Positions 24,553 to 35,349 of a DNA stretch of 64,000 nucleotides are shown one piece after another. The translations under genes and the position numbers were made by a program. The DNA is from Microbacter sp. GSS18 (GTDB taxonomy: Bacteria > Actinomycetota > Actinomycetes > Actinomycetales > Microbacteriaceae): the NCBI GenBank assembly GCA_029319145.1, contig CP119753.1:2790001-2854000 (forward strand), given 5' to 3'. Within the stretch, counting starts at the first letter, position 1; each line of letters begins with the position of its first letter. Under the pieces are notes generated by a model. That model was not told where the DNA came from and did no database searches. It saw only the letters and a list, made by a program, of their open reading frames with translations.

Positions 24553-25427
24553 CAGACGCTCTCCTTCTTGCGGGTGGACTCGAGGGCGGCGAGGGCGCGC
24601 TCCAGGTCGGCGGCGCCGAGGGATCCTGCGTGCCAGGCGAGGTTGTGCTCCATGAAGTCGACGCCCTTGCCCTTGACCGTGTCGGCGATGACGACCGTCG
24701 GGCGGTCGCTGTCGGTCGCCGGCAGCGCATCGATCGCCTCGACCAGCTGGCCCATGTCGTGGCCGTCGACCTCGACGACGTTCCAGCCGAAGGCCCGCCA
24801 CTTGTCGGGGTAGGGCTCGAAGACGACGCGCTCCTCGGCGAAGCTCGTCATGAGCTGACGGTTGCGGTCGATGAAGGCGACCAGGTTCCCGAGCTCGTTG
24901 CTGCGGGCGGCCATCGCGGCCTCCCACACGCTTCCCTCACCGGTCTCGCCGTCGCCGAGCAGGCACACGACGCGGTGGTCCTCGCGGCGGTGGCGGGCGC
25001 TGAGCGCCATGCCCACGGCCAGCGGCAGTCCGTGGCCGAGCGATCCGGTCGAGCACTCGACGCCGGGCAGCTGCACCTTGCAGGGGTGCATGCCGTACGC
25101 ACTGTCGAGCTGGCCGTAGGTCTCGACGATGCCCTCGTACGAGAAGAACCCGCGCATGGCCATGGCGATGTACATGCAGACGGCTGCGTGGCCCTTGCTC
25201 AGCACGAAGCGGTCGCGCGCCGGGTTGGCGATGTCGTCGGGATCCACGCGCAGGCCGTAGTGGTACAGCGCGGTGAAGACGTCGGCGGCCGACAGGTCTC
25301 CGCCGATGTGGACGGCTCCCTCGTACGTCCCGCACAGCTGCAGCAGCTTCGTGCGGAGTTCGAACGCGAGGTCCTCGAGATCTTCGACGCTCGGGCGGGG
25401 TCCCGTCGCCAGGGTATGCGTACCCAT
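24552..25427 (-). CDS. Transketolase, N-terminal subunit (split type)
   Basis: A 291-residue thiamine-diphosphate domain. It has GGDLSAADVFTALYHYGLR, FVLSKGHAAVCMYIAMA, STGSLGHGLPLAVGMALSA and the ThDP motif LLGDGETGEGSVWEAAMAA ending near DRN. It needs the C-terminal subunit for activity. The ATG at 25427 has GAGGAGG about six bases upstream; an overlapping out-of-frame ATG lies at 25431. It is the first gene of the nine-gene operon, so the palindromes at 25553-25586 are candidate control sites. Split transketolases are common in specialised pathways as opposed to the housekeeping pentose phosphate route. Confidence 0.9.
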   Translation of the reverse strand: MGTHTLATGPRPSVEDLEDLAFELRTKLLQLCGTYEGAVHIGGDLSAADVFTALYHYGLRVDPDDIANPARDRFVLSKGHAAVCMYIAMAMRGFFSYEGIVETYGQLDSAYGMHPCKVQLPGVECSTGSLGHGLPLAVGMALSARHRREDHRVVCLLGDGETGEGSVWEAAMAARSNELGNLVAFIDRNRQLMTSFAEERVVFEPYPDKWRAFGWNVVEVDGHDMGQLVEAIDALPATDSDRPTVVIADTVKGKGVDFMEHNLAWHAGSLGAADLERALAALESTRKKESV

Positions 25428-25552
25428 CCATGCCTCCTCGTTGAGTTCACGAAGGGCCGATCGGATGCTGCGGGAGCAGGTCTCCGTCGACTCTCACTCG
25501 TGCGTCCCGGCGGCTTCACCGGGGCGACGCGAGTGACGCTAGCACAATCTGA

Positions 25553-25586
25553 TTTACTCGTAAACAGGAATAGTTCTAAACCTGTT
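25553..25586. promoter_or_regulatory. Two overlapping palindromes in the transketolase/ALDH divergent promoter
   Basis: TTTAC-TC-GTAAA (25553-25564) is followed by AACAGG-n12-CCTGTT (25563-25586). The stretch is AT-rich against its surroundings and sits between the starts at 25427 (minus) and 25669 (plus). It is a likely operator or promoter core for both directions. The regulator is unknown, and the only regulator adjacent is the MarR at 27255. Confidence 0.5.
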
Positions 25587-25668
25587 GACATCCCTTCCGA
25601 CCGGAGGGATGCTCGAAGGAGCGGCGACGCTGCAGTCGGCGCGAGAGACACAGAGAGGTGCGATTTCG

Positions 25669-27168
25669 ATGACGGACACCCTGAGCACGGCCGCGGGAGT
25701 GCGGACCGGCTTGTTCATCGGCGGGGAGGAGCGATTCACCGCCGACACCCTGAAGATCGCGGACCCCGGCAAGCCCGGCGTCATCGTCGGCGAGGCCGCA
25801 GCGGCGTCCGCCGAGGATGTCGCCGACGCCGTGGCGGCCGCGAACGCCGCCTTCCCGGCCTGGGCGGCCCTGTCGGCGCAGGAGCGCGCGGCGAAGATGG
25901 CCGAGGCGATCGCCGGCATCGCGGACGACCGCGATGAGGACGCGGCGATCCTGTCGCAGGAGAACGGCAAGATCCGGATGGAGGGCTGGATCGACGCCCT
26001 CGTGTTCGAGATCCGCTGGAACCTCGCGCTCATGCTCGCAGACGAGGTCGACAAGGGCCACACCCTGCCGGTCGTCCCCGGGGCGATCCCCGTCTCGACC
26101 GAGGTGGCCTACCAGCCGCTGGGCGCCGTGACGGTCATCGTGCCGTTCAACTGGCCGATCGCGATCCTGGGTGCTTCGCTCCCGCACGCGCTGCTGGCGG
26201 GCAACACCGCGATCGTGAAGCCGCCGCCCTCGGCGCCCCTGGCCACGACCCGCGTCGTGCAGCGCGTCGCCGAGAAGCTGCCGCCCGGCGTCCTGAACGT
26301 CGTGACCGGCAAGGACGAGAACATGGGCGCGCTGATCCAGAACACCGACATCGCCAAGGTGTGCTTCACCGGATCGGTCAACGGCGGCAAGCGCATGATG
26401 GAGATGGCCTCCAAGACGCTGACCCGCGTGACCCTCGAGCTGGGCGGCAACGACGCGGCGGTGTTCCTCGAGGACGCCGTCCTCGACGACACCCACCTCG
26501 ACCGGCTCTACGCGGCGATCTTCGACACCACCGGCCAGATCTGCATGAACGCCAAGCGCATCTACGTGCACCGCTCACGCATGGACGAGGTCGTCGACGG
26601 TCTCGCCGCCCGGCTGGACAAGGCCGTCATCGGCTACGGACTGGACGAGGGCACCACCATGGGCCCGCTGCACCAGCCGGCGCAGAAGGCGTTCGTCGAG
26701 GAGATCATCCAGGAGGCCAAGGACGCGGGCGCCGACGTGCGCGAGTACGGGACGCTGCCCGGCGGCGACATGGCCGGCGGCAACTTCCTGCGGCCCGCGA
26801 TCGTGGTCGACCCCGATCACAGCCTTCGCGTCGTGACGCAGGAGCAGTTCGGCCCGGTCATCCCGATCATCCCGTTCGACACCGAGGATGAGGCCGTCGC
26901 GCTCGCCAACGACACCTGGGGCGGCCTGTGCGGCAGCGTCTGGACCGACTCGCCCGAGGCCGCCAGCCGCGTCGGCTCGCAGCTGGAGTGCGGGTACGTG
27001 TGGGTCAACGACCACGGCGCGACGCGCCTGGACCTGCGCGCCCCGTTCGGCGGCATGAAGCAGTCCGGGTTCGGACGCGAGCAGGGCATCGAGGGCGTCC
27101 GCGCCTTCCAGGACACCCGATCGATCGCCACGATCGATCCCGACGCCCTGGCGGCCATGGCCCACTGA
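25669..27168 (+). CDS. NAD(P)-dependent aldehyde dehydrogenase
   Basis: A 499-residue ALDH with VTVIVPFNWPIAILGASLPHALLAGN, FTGSVNGGKRMMEMA, the Glu in LELGGNDAAVF, and the catalytic Cys in GQICMNAKR. The C-terminus has the usual APFGGMKQSGFGREQG. The PFNWP form is close to glyceraldehyde, lactaldehyde and betaine-aldehyde-type enzymes. The ATG at 25669 follows AGAGAGG. It is divergent from the transketolase operon and is followed by a hairpin. It probably oxidises an aldehyde made by that pathway, or an aromatic aldehyde. It is not closely related to the ALDH at 15601. Confidence 0.88.
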   Translation: MTDTLSTAAGVRTGLFIGGEERFTADTLKIADPGKPGVIVGEAAAASAEDVADAVAAANAAFPAWAALSAQERAAKMAEAIAGIADDRDEDAAILSQENGKIRMEGWIDALVFEIRWNLALMLADEVDKGHTLPVVPGAIPVSTEVAYQPLGAVTVIVPFNWPIAILGASLPHALLAGNTAIVKPPPSAPLATTRVVQRVAEKLPPGVLNVVTGKDENMGALIQNTDIAKVCFTGSVNGGKRMMEMASKTLTRVTLELGGNDAAVFLEDAVLDDTHLDRLYAAIFDTTGQICMNAKRIYVHRSRMDEVVDGLAARLDKAVIGYGLDEGTTMGPLHQPAQKAFVEEIIQEAKDAGADVREYGTLPGGDMAGGNFLRPAIVVDPDHSLRVVTQEQFGPVIPIIPFDTEDEAVALANDTWGGLCGSVWTDSPEAASRVGSQLECGYVWVNDHGATRLDLRAPFGGMKQSGFGREQGIEGVRAFQDTRSIATIDPDALAAMAH

Positions 27169-27179
27169 GGCCACGACGC

Positions 27180-27220
27180 ACGTGGGGCACTGCGCTCGGA
27201 CGAGACGCGGTGCCCCACGT
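27180..27220. terminator. Hairpin after aldehyde dehydrogenase gene
   Basis: Perfect arms ACGTGGGGCAC and GTGCCCCACGT, with further pairing inside the loop. It lies 12 bases after the ALDH stop and 35 before the MarR start. The core CGTGGGGCAC is repeated in the hairpin at 54077. Confidence 0.65.
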
Positions 27221-27254
27221 TCGTCTGACAGACTCGACCCACGAAAGGAGCGGC

Positions 27255-27809
27255 ATGTCCACTGACGTCGTCGAGCCCCCGCGGCCGCCTCTTCCGCCCG
27301 GAACGATCGTCGAACCGCTCGAGGTGACCATCGACCCCGAGTCGTTCACGCCGCGCCTCCTCGCCCTGCTCTCGAACGCGCTGGTATGGCGCGAGTCGCA
27401 CGAGCTGCGTCGACGCTTCGGCCTGGGCACGAACGAGTGGCGCGTGATCTCCGCTCTCGCAATGCGACCCGGCTGCTCGGCCACCGAGCTCTCGGAATTC
27501 CTCGCCGTGAACAAGGCGATCGTCTCCAAGAGCGTGAACGTCCTCGTGCAGCGCGATCTGCTGGTGCTCTCGGACGGCCCGCGCGGGTCGCGGCCGTTGT
27601 ACCTGTCGGTCGACGGGGCCGAGATGCACGACCAGATGATGCCGGTGTCGATGCGCGGCCAGGAGCTCATCCTCTCGCACGTCGCGGAGGAGGATGTCGA
27701 GCACTTCAACGCGCTGCTCCACCGCATGCTCGAGGAGCTGCGCGACCTCCAGATCGTCGAGCGCACCCTCGCCCGGTCCGCCGCCCTCGAACACGAACAC
27801 GAGGCCTGA
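27255..27809 (+). CDS. MarR family transcriptional regulator
   Basis: A 184-residue winged-helix regulator with the MarR layout. There is a Pro-rich N-terminal extension of about 30 residues, then RRRFGLGTNEWRVISALAMRPGCSATELSEFL. The recognition helix is AVNKAIVSKSVNVLVQR and the wing is SDGPRGSRPLYLS. MarR proteins repress catabolic genes and release DNA when bound by phenolic ligands. The ATG at 27255 follows AAAGGAG. It lies directly upstream of the metF-purU-LigM-like operon, whose promoter holds a double ACCTATG palindrome. It is thus the best candidate for the protein reading that motif here, at 2361 and at 48600. Confidence 0.88.
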   Translation: MSTDVVEPPRPPLPPGTIVEPLEVTIDPESFTPRLLALLSNALVWRESHELRRRFGLGTNEWRVISALAMRPGCSATELSEFLAVNKAIVSKSVNVLVQRDLLVLSDGPRGSRPLYLSVDGAEMHDQMMPVSMRGQELILSHVAEEDVEHFNALLHRMLEELRDLQIVERTLARSAALEHEHEA

Positions 27810-27903
27810 TCCGCGGCTCCGCCGTTGGAGGCGACGTCACGCCGGCGTCCTGCACGACGCGCGCACATCGCAACGCCAAACCGAGCGAACGACGACCGCG
27901 CGC

Positions 27904-27918
27904 TTCCGATCAGCGGAA
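27904..27918. promoter_or_regulatory. IclR-like palindrome variant, TTCCGA-TCA-GCGGAA
   Basis: A variant of the TTCCGC-n3-GCGGAA palindrome with one arm mismatch. It lies about 75 bases upstream of the ACCTATG sites before the metF-like gene. Two regulators may therefore act on this promoter. Confidence 0.45.
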
Positions 27919-27980
27919 TCCTCAGATCATCGAGTCGCACTCAGCACGGATACTGACGACGGACCGGACCGTGGTGATTT

Positions 27981-28009
27981 ACCTATGGACATTCCCTATG
28001 CACATAGGT
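27981..28009. promoter_or_regulatory. Double ACCTATG operator before metF operon
   Basis: Two overlapping 16-base sites, 27981-27996 (ACCTATGGACATTCCC) and 27994-28009 (CCCTATGCACATAGGT). The outer ACCTATG and CATAGGT halves also form one larger inverted repeat. The site ends 58 bases before the GTG start of the metF-like gene. Confidence 0.65.
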
Positions 28010-28067
28010 ATTGTGATCCACGGAAGCGCAACGAGGCGCTCCGGCTGAGAACGAAGGGCTCCCACCA

Positions 28068-28934
28068 GTGACCAGCACCGCTCACTCCCACACCGCCGCT
28101 GCCATCGACCTCGTCGAGGGCTTCTCGCTCGAGATGACGGGCAAGGATGTCCCGGGTCTGCAGGAGGCGGCGCACGCGATCCCGGCGGGGACGAAGATCA
28201 ATGTGACGTTCCTCGGGAACGAGGATCTCGATATGCGGGTGGCCGCGGCCAAGGCCGTGAAGGATCTCGGGTTCACCCCGGTCCCGCACATCTCCGCGCG
28301 GCGCCTGGGCAGCCAGGCGCAGCTCGAGGAGTTCCTCGGCCGGCTGCAGGAGGTCGGCGCGACCGAGCATGTGTTCGCCGTGGGCGGCGACCCGGCCGAG
28401 CCCGAGGGCCCCTATCCCGACTCGTTGAGCGTGATCCGAACCGGGATCCTGCAGCAGTACGGCGTCAAGGAGGTCTCGATCGCGGGCTATCCCGAAGGAC
28501 ACCCCGACATCAAGACCGATGTGCTGTGGCGCCACCTCGACGACAAGGTCGCCTCGCTGGGGGAGCAGAACCTCGACTGCACGATCCTCACGCAGTTCGC
28601 GTTCGACACCGACCCGGTGATGTCGTGGATCGACGCCGTCCGGGCCCGCGACATCACGGCCACGATCCGCATCGGTACGCCGGGGCCCGCCGGCATCAAG
28701 CGGCTGATCAACTTCGCCCGCCGGTTCGGCGTCGGCGCGAACGCGATGATCGTCAAGAAGTACGGCTTCTCGCTCACCAACCTGATGGGCACCGCGGGCC
28801 CGGACCGGTTCGTCACCGACCTGTCCGGCCTGCTCGAAGCCGATGAAGCCTCCGGGACGGTGAAGCTGCACATGTACACGTTCGGCGGACTGCTCGCGAC
28901 GGCCGACTGGGCGCGCGACTTCGTCGCGAAGTGA
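28068..28934 (+). CDS. metF: Methylenetetrahydrofolate reductase family protein
   Basis: A 288-residue FAD-dependent TIM-barrel protein of the MetF family. It interconverts 5-methyl- and 5,10-methylene-tetrahydrofolate. Landmarks are GTKINVTFLGNEDLDMRVAAAK, FTPVPHISARRL, the FAD/NAD-contacting FAVGGDPAEPEGPYPDS, and TQFAFDTDPVMSWIDAV, where Gln/Phe line the substrate pocket. The start is GTG. It lies in one operon with purU (16-base gap) and a LigM-like O-demethylase. The likely role is therefore oxidative: taking the methyl group delivered by demethylation of aromatics. Housekeeping methionine synthesis is the alternative. Confidence 0.85.
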   Translation: MTSTAHSHTAAAIDLVEGFSLEMTGKDVPGLQEAAHAIPAGTKINVTFLGNEDLDMRVAAAKAVKDLGFTPVPHISARRLGSQAQLEEFLGRLQEVGATEHVFAVGGDPAEPEGPYPDSLSVIRTGILQQYGVKEVSIAGYPEGHPDIKTDVLWRHLDDKVASLGEQNLDCTILTQFAFDTDPVMSWIDAVRARDITATIRIGTPGPAGIKRLINFARRFGVGANAMIVKKYGFSLTNLMGTAGPDRFVTDLSGLLEADEASGTVKLHMYTFGGLLATADWARDFVAK

Positions 28935-28950
28935 CCGGGAGAGAGTTCGC

Positions 28951-31303
<2,353 letters not shown>

Positions 31304-31314
31304 CCCATCAGCTC

Positions 31315-31350
31315 GGGGGAGGGCGGACGCGCGCGCGTCCGCCCTCCCCC
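31315..31350. terminator. Strong hairpin after copy-1 O-demethylase operon
   Basis: Perfect 17-base GC-rich arms (31315-31331 and 31334-31350) with a two-base loop, directly after the stop at 31303 and before the PadR gene. There is no clear T-run (ACCATTTCC follows). Confidence 0.75.
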
Positions 31351-31400
31351 GCACCATTTCCACCAGTTGATAACGTGTGACGGCACGAAAGGGGATGCCG

Positions 31401-32009
31401 ATGAGCCTGCGGTACGCGCTCCTGGCGATCCTGCGCGTGGGACCGCTGTCTGGCTATGACCTGCAGAAGCAGTTCGCGCAGTCGGTCGGGCACGTCTGGT
31501 ACGCGCCCGATTCGCAGATCTACCCCGAGCTGCGCAAGATGAACGCCGACGGGCTCATCGAGCCCGAGGAGCAGACGCGCGGCGAGCGCGGAACGCGAAT
31601 CGTCTACCACGTCACGGACGCCGGCGAGCAGGCGTTCCTCGAGTGGATGCGCAGCCCGCTGTCCTATCAGCGGGTCCGCGATCCCGCTCATCTGCGCGCC
31701 GCCTATCTCGAGGCGGCGCAACCCGACGACGCGCGGCGGTTCCTCGAAGGACACATCGCCGAGTGGGAGAGCGAACTCGAGCAGTTCGAGGGCGAACTCC
31801 GTCACATCGATGCTCTCTCGAACCCGATGCTCGTGCGCCGACTCGCCGTGACACCGGATGCCGAGCGCGAGCGCACGATCGAGTACAAGCGCTTCGCGTA
31901 TCAGGGACTGGTCGAGCGCGCCAAGGTCGAGATCGACTGGGCGCGCCGCGGGCTGGAGCTCGTGGACCGGCTCTACCCCGACACGACCCCGGACGCCGCG
32001 GCCTCCTGA
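31401..32009 (+). CDS. PadR family transcriptional regulator
   Basis: A 202-residue regulator with the PadR N-terminal winged helix: LRYALLAILRVGPLSGYDLQ, VWYAPDSQIYPELRKM and the wing GERGTRIVYHVT. A C-terminal helical dimerisation domain (PadR C-terminal type) is rich in Glu and Arg, with EWESELEQFEGEL. PadR proteins often respond to phenolic acids such as ferulate and coumarate. The ATG at 31401 was chosen over the ATG at 31395 because AAAGGGG then has normal spacing. It lies after the O-demethylase operon, separated by a strong hairpin. Targets are not evident. Confidence 0.87.
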   Translation: MSLRYALLAILRVGPLSGYDLQKQFAQSVGHVWYAPDSQIYPELRKMNADGLIEPEEQTRGERGTRIVYHVTDAGEQAFLEWMRSPLSYQRVRDPAHLRAAYLEAAQPDDARRFLEGHIAEWESELEQFEGELRHIDALSNPMLVRRLAVTPDAERERTIEYKRFAYQGLVERAKVEIDWARRGLELVDRLYPDTTPDAAAS

Positions 32010-32010
32010 G

Positions 32011-32034
32011 CCGCGTCGGGACGTCCCGACGCGG
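32011..32034. terminator. Perfect palindrome after padR
   Basis: A 24-base self-complementary sequence (CCGCGTCGGGAC and its complement, no spacer) begins one base after the PadR stop. As RNA it would fold into a stable hairpin, so it is a likely terminator, or possibly a PadR site. Confidence 0.55.
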
Positions 32035-32215
32035 GGCCCGGCCCCACCTCACGGGCGTCCGGATGGCGTGCTCCCGTCGCACCGCGTCCCTCTCGCGTGT
32101 CGACACGATGATCTCCCCGATTGGCGCGAACTTCGTCGACAATCCCGGCGTCGACGGCTAGTCTCGAACCGGACATCACGACGCCGTGCTGTCCGGTGAC
32201 GAGGAGGTCGATCGG

Positions 32216-32872
32216 ATGACGGGGAGCACCGCGCCCGGAGCCGACAAGTCGGCGCAGCCGGACCTCACCCAGGAGCTGCGTGATGCGATCCTGGGCGCGG
32301 AGTTCGCGCCGCATCAGCGCCTCATCGAGGCCGACATCAGCGACCGCTTCGGCGCATCCCGTGCGGCGGTCCGCGCTGCCCTGATGAACCTGGCGGGCGA
32401 AGGACTCGTCGAGCGCCTGCCGAATCGCGGCGCCCGCGTGCGTGCGATCACCGTCGGGGAAGCCGTCGAGATCGTCGAGGTTCGCGTCGGCCTCGAGTCG
32501 CTCGTCGCCCGAAAGGCCGCCGAGAACCTCACCGCGGCCGGCGCGACCGACCTTCGGCGCCTTCGCACCGAGATCCAGGCTGCCGTCGACGCGGCGGACC
32601 TGCCGCGCTACTCCTCGCTTCACCAGGAAATGGACCGACGCATCCGCGAGATCAGCGGCCACGCCATCGCGGCACAGCTGCTGGAGCGCCTGCGCGCGCA
32701 ATCCGCGCGCCATCAGTTCCGGCTCAGCTTCCTGCCCGGACGCGCCGCGAGCTCCGCGCCTGAGCACGTCGCCATCATCGATGCCATCCTCGCGGGCGAC
32801 GCCGACGGCGCCGCCCGGGCGACGAACGATCACCTCTCGGGGATCATCGCAGTGCTGCGCAGCCTGGAGTGA
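32216..32872 (+). CDS. GntR family transcriptional regulator (FadR/VanR subfamily)
   Basis: A 218-residue GntR regulator. The DNA-binding part runs from LTQELRDAILGAEFAPHQRLIEADISDRF to SRAAVRAALMNLAGEGLVERLPNRGARV. An all-helical FCD domain follows, with EIVEVRVGLESLVARKA, FHxE-type LHQEMDRRI, and HVAIIDAILAGDADGAARA. FCD proteins bind carboxylic acids; VanR-type members control vanillate genes. The ATG at 32216 follows GAGGAGG. It is convergent with the Liv operon, whose own promoter lies 5 kb away, so the target could equally be elsewhere. Ligand unknown. Confidence 0.87.
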   Translation: MTGSTAPGADKSAQPDLTQELRDAILGAEFAPHQRLIEADISDRFGASRAAVRAALMNLAGEGLVERLPNRGARVRAITVGEAVEIVEVRVGLESLVARKAAENLTAAGATDLRRLRTEIQAAVDAADLPRYSSLHQEMDRRIREISGHAIAAQLLERLRAQSARHQFRLSFLPGRAASSAPEHVAIIDAILAGDADGAARATNDHLSGIIAVLRSLE

Positions 32873-32892
32873 CGACGCCCCTCTCACGCCGA

Positions 32893-32926
32893 GAAGCGGC
32901 CCTCCCGGGAAGGGGAGGGCCGCTTC
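32893..32926. terminator. Bidirectional hairpin between gntR and Liv operon
   Basis: Perfect 14-base arms GAAGCGGCCCTCCC and GGGAGGGCCGCTTC around a six-base loop. It lies between the GntR stop and the end of the minus-strand Liv operon. Confidence 0.75.
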
Positions 32927-32980
32927 AGTTCCGCGGTGGGGCGGACCGAGTGGACTCGGCCCGCCCCGATGTCGGAATCG

Positions 32981-34267
32981 TCACTCGACGACGTCGACGT
33001 TGGCGTATCCCGCGCCGTTGAACTTCTGCAGCACCACGGTCTGGATGGCGGGGAGGCCGTCCGTCGTGGTGTTGATGGGTCCGAAGGCGAACTCCAGGTC
33101 GAGGCTGTCGATCGATGTGAGCGCGTCGTAGAACGACTCACGCGTCGGCTCGGTCATGTTGGTGAACGCCTCTTCGAGGATCTCCGCTCCGATCCACGAC
33201 CAGAGGCAGTGCGGGAACGACTTGCCGTCCTGGTCGGGACCCTGGGCGTACTCGGCGATCGCGTCGAAGTACTCCTGACCCTCGGGGGTCTCGGCGAACG
33301 GCGGCGCGGCGGCCGCCTGCGCGAAGCCGGCCGCATAGACACCCGGGTAGGTGTCGGCGTCGACACCCGCGGGGGTCAGCACTCCGCCCGGCGAGGCGGT
33401 GTTGGACGGCAGGAAGATCACCGGGTTCCAGCCGATCGCGTCGGCCTTCGTCAGATCCTCGATCGCACGGGGCACGACCGAGACGGCGTGGAACAGCACG
33501 TCCGCGTTCGTCGCGGCCAGCTCGGTGATCTGCGGCTCCAGGTAGTTCGGCGTGTTGCCGGCCGGCCCGGGCTCGTAGCTGAGCTCCTTGACGATGGTGA
33601 TGTTGTCCGACCCGGCGACGGCCTCCTGGAAGCCCTCCCAGTAGCCCAGTCCGTAGTCGTCGTTCTGGTAGAGCGCGGCGACCGTGTACTCCTCGCCCGA
33701 GGCGACGAGGGCCTCACCGAACGCGGCACCCTCCTGCGGGTACGTCGGCACGAGGCCGAGCTGCCACGGCGACTCCTCACGCGTCGAGAAGATCTTGTCG
33801 CCGGTCATGATGAGCACCTGCGGCATGCCCTCCTCGATGGCCGCCTCGCGCCACGCCCGGTTGGTCGGGGTGCCCAGGCCGATGCCCGCGGCGAAGACGT
33901 CGTCGGCGACCATCTGCTGGAAGTTCGCCGCGGCCTTCTCGGGGTTGTACTCGTCGTCGTAGGTCTTGATCTCGATCGTGCGGGTCTTCCCGTCGCCGAA
34001 CTCGATGCCGCCCTCGGCGTTGCGCATGCCGAAGTACGCCAGCGCGCCGTCGGCGGTGCAGTTGCCGGGACCAGCGGTGGCTCCGGTCAGCGGTGTGCTG
34101 ATGCCGAACAGAAGCGAGTCATCGGTGATTCCGGGCGACGCCGCGGTCTCACCATCGTCGGTCGAGCCGGAGTCGCCTCCTCGCGCACAGCCGGCCAGCG
34201 CCACGGCAGCGATGCCGATGGCGGCGGCGACTCCGAGAACACGACGCCCCCTTGCGGTGGTGATCAT
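32981..34267 (-). CDS. ABC transporter substrate-binding lipoprotein, LivK type
   Basis: A 428-residue type I binding protein with a lipoprotein signal (VALAGCARGGDSG). The body shows FGISTPLTGATAGPGN, a ligand-pocket start of the branched-chain/aromatic acid family, TIEIKTYDDEYNPEKAAANFQQM, and YQNDDYGLGYWEGFQEAV. Family members bind branched-chain amino acids, amides, urea, or aromatic acids such as benzoate derivatives. It is the last gene of a five-gene liv operon and its ATG overlaps the livM stop (ATGA). Placed among aromatic genes, an aromatic acid ligand is possible but not shown. Confidence 0.87.
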   Translation of the reverse strand: MITTARGRRVLGVAAAIGIAAVALAGCARGGDSGSTDDGETAASPGITDDSLLFGISTPLTGATAGPGNCTADGALAYFGMRNAEGGIEFGDGKTRTIEIKTYDDEYNPEKAAANFQQMVADDVFAAGIGLGTPTNRAWREAAIEEGMPQVLIMTGDKIFSTREESPWQLGLVPTYPQEGAAFGEALVASGEEYTVAALYQNDDYGLGYWEGFQEAVAGSDNITIVKELSYEPGPAGNTPNYLEPQITELAATNADVLFHAVSVVPRAIEDLTKADAIGWNPVIFLPSNTASPGGVLTPAGVDADTYPGVYAAGFAQAAAAPPFAETPEGQEYFDAIAEYAQGPDQDGKSFPHCLWSWIGAEILEEAFTNMTEPTRESFYDALTSIDSLDLEFAFGPINTTTDGLPAIQTVVLQKFNGAGYANVDVVE

Positions 34268-35349
34268 TGGATTGCCTCTCTCTCTTGGTGGTTGGGTGGT
34301 GCTGAGGCCGAGGCGCCGTCGCCGTCGCTGTCGTCCTGCCGACGACGGCGCCTGACGAGGCGGCGGATGACGCGGGGCAGGCTGGCGAGGCCCCCCGGCA
34401 GCAGGAACAGGACGAGGAGGATGATGATGCCCTGGACGATCGGGGTGTACCCGGTCGCTCCGACGGCGTTGGTGAGCTGCGGGATGAGGACGTAGAAGGC
34501 ACCGCCGAGGAGCGATCCGACGATGCTGCCCGCGCCGCCGACGATCGTGGCGATGACCAGCTCGATCGAGTGGCCGAAGCCCATGACGTCCGGCGAGACG
34601 AATTGGATCGCGACGACGTAGAGGAAGCCCGCGACGCCGCCGTAGATCGCGGCGACCGTGAACGCGAGCACCTTGTATCCGTATGGCGAGATGCCCATCG
34701 AGGCGGCGATCGCCTCGTTCTCCTTCACGATGGCGAAGGCCCGGCCGTACTTTCCTCTCACGAGGAAGTACGCGAGTGCGAACATGATCGCCGAGATCGC
34801 CAGGATCGCGAAGTACTGGATCTGGTCCTGGTACGGGAAGCTGTCGGTCCGTGGGATGAAGCGGGCCGACATGCCCTCGGAGCCGCCGGTGATCTCGAAA
34901 CGCTTGAGGAGCGGGACGCCGATGATGGGGAGCGCGATCGTCACGAGCGCCAGGGCCAGACCGCGCAGCCGCAGGGCGGCCATCCCGATGATGACCCCGG
35001 CCACGCCCGGAAGGACGATCGCCAGCGCGAGGGCCACGACGAGCACGAGCAGCAGCAGATCGGGTCCGAGCGCGGCGGCCCAGTCGGATTCGATGGTGAT
35101 CGCCGCGGCGTAGGCGCCGATCCCGACGAAGAACACCTGACCGAGCGACACCTGGCCGGCATACCCCATGACGATGTTGAGCCCGAGGACCGCGACGGCG
35201 AAGACCAGGATCCGCGAGATCGTCTGGTTCGTGAAGGGGTCCGAGACAAGCGGCAGGACGAGCAGGATGACGGTGATGATGATGCCGACGGCAAGGCCCG
35301 TCCAGCGGTTCTCGGCGACCCGAGCGTAGAGACTCTGCTGCGTCGACAT
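34264..35349 (-). CDS. ABC transporter permease, LivM type
   Basis: A 361-residue membrane protein with about ten hydrophobic segments and the LivM signature GYAGQVSLGQVFFVGIGAYAA. It continues with IGMAALRLRGLALALVTIA and the ATPase-contacting AIVKENEAIAASMGISPYGYKVLAF. The C-terminal 35 residues form a charged tail (RRLVRRRRRQDDSDGDG), which is unusual in length. The start overlaps the livH stop (TGATG). It pairs with the LivH-type permease to form the channel. Confidence 0.9.
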   Translation of the reverse strand: MSTQQSLYARVAENRWTGLAVGIIITVILLVLPLVSDPFTNQTISRILVFAVAVLGLNIVMGYAGQVSLGQVFFVGIGAYAAAITIESDWAAALGPDLLLLVLVVALALAIVLPGVAGVIIGMAALRLRGLALALVTIALPIIGVPLLKRFEITGGSEGMSARFIPRTDSFPYQDQIQYFAILAISAIMFALAYFLVRGKYGRAFAIVKENEAIAASMGISPYGYKVLAFTVAAIYGGVAGFLYVVAIQFVSPDVMGFGHSIELVIATIVGGAGSIVGSLLGGAFYVLIPQLTNAVGATGYTPIVQGIIILLVLFLLPGGLASLPRVIRRLVRRRRRQDDSDGDGASASAPPNHQEREAIQ

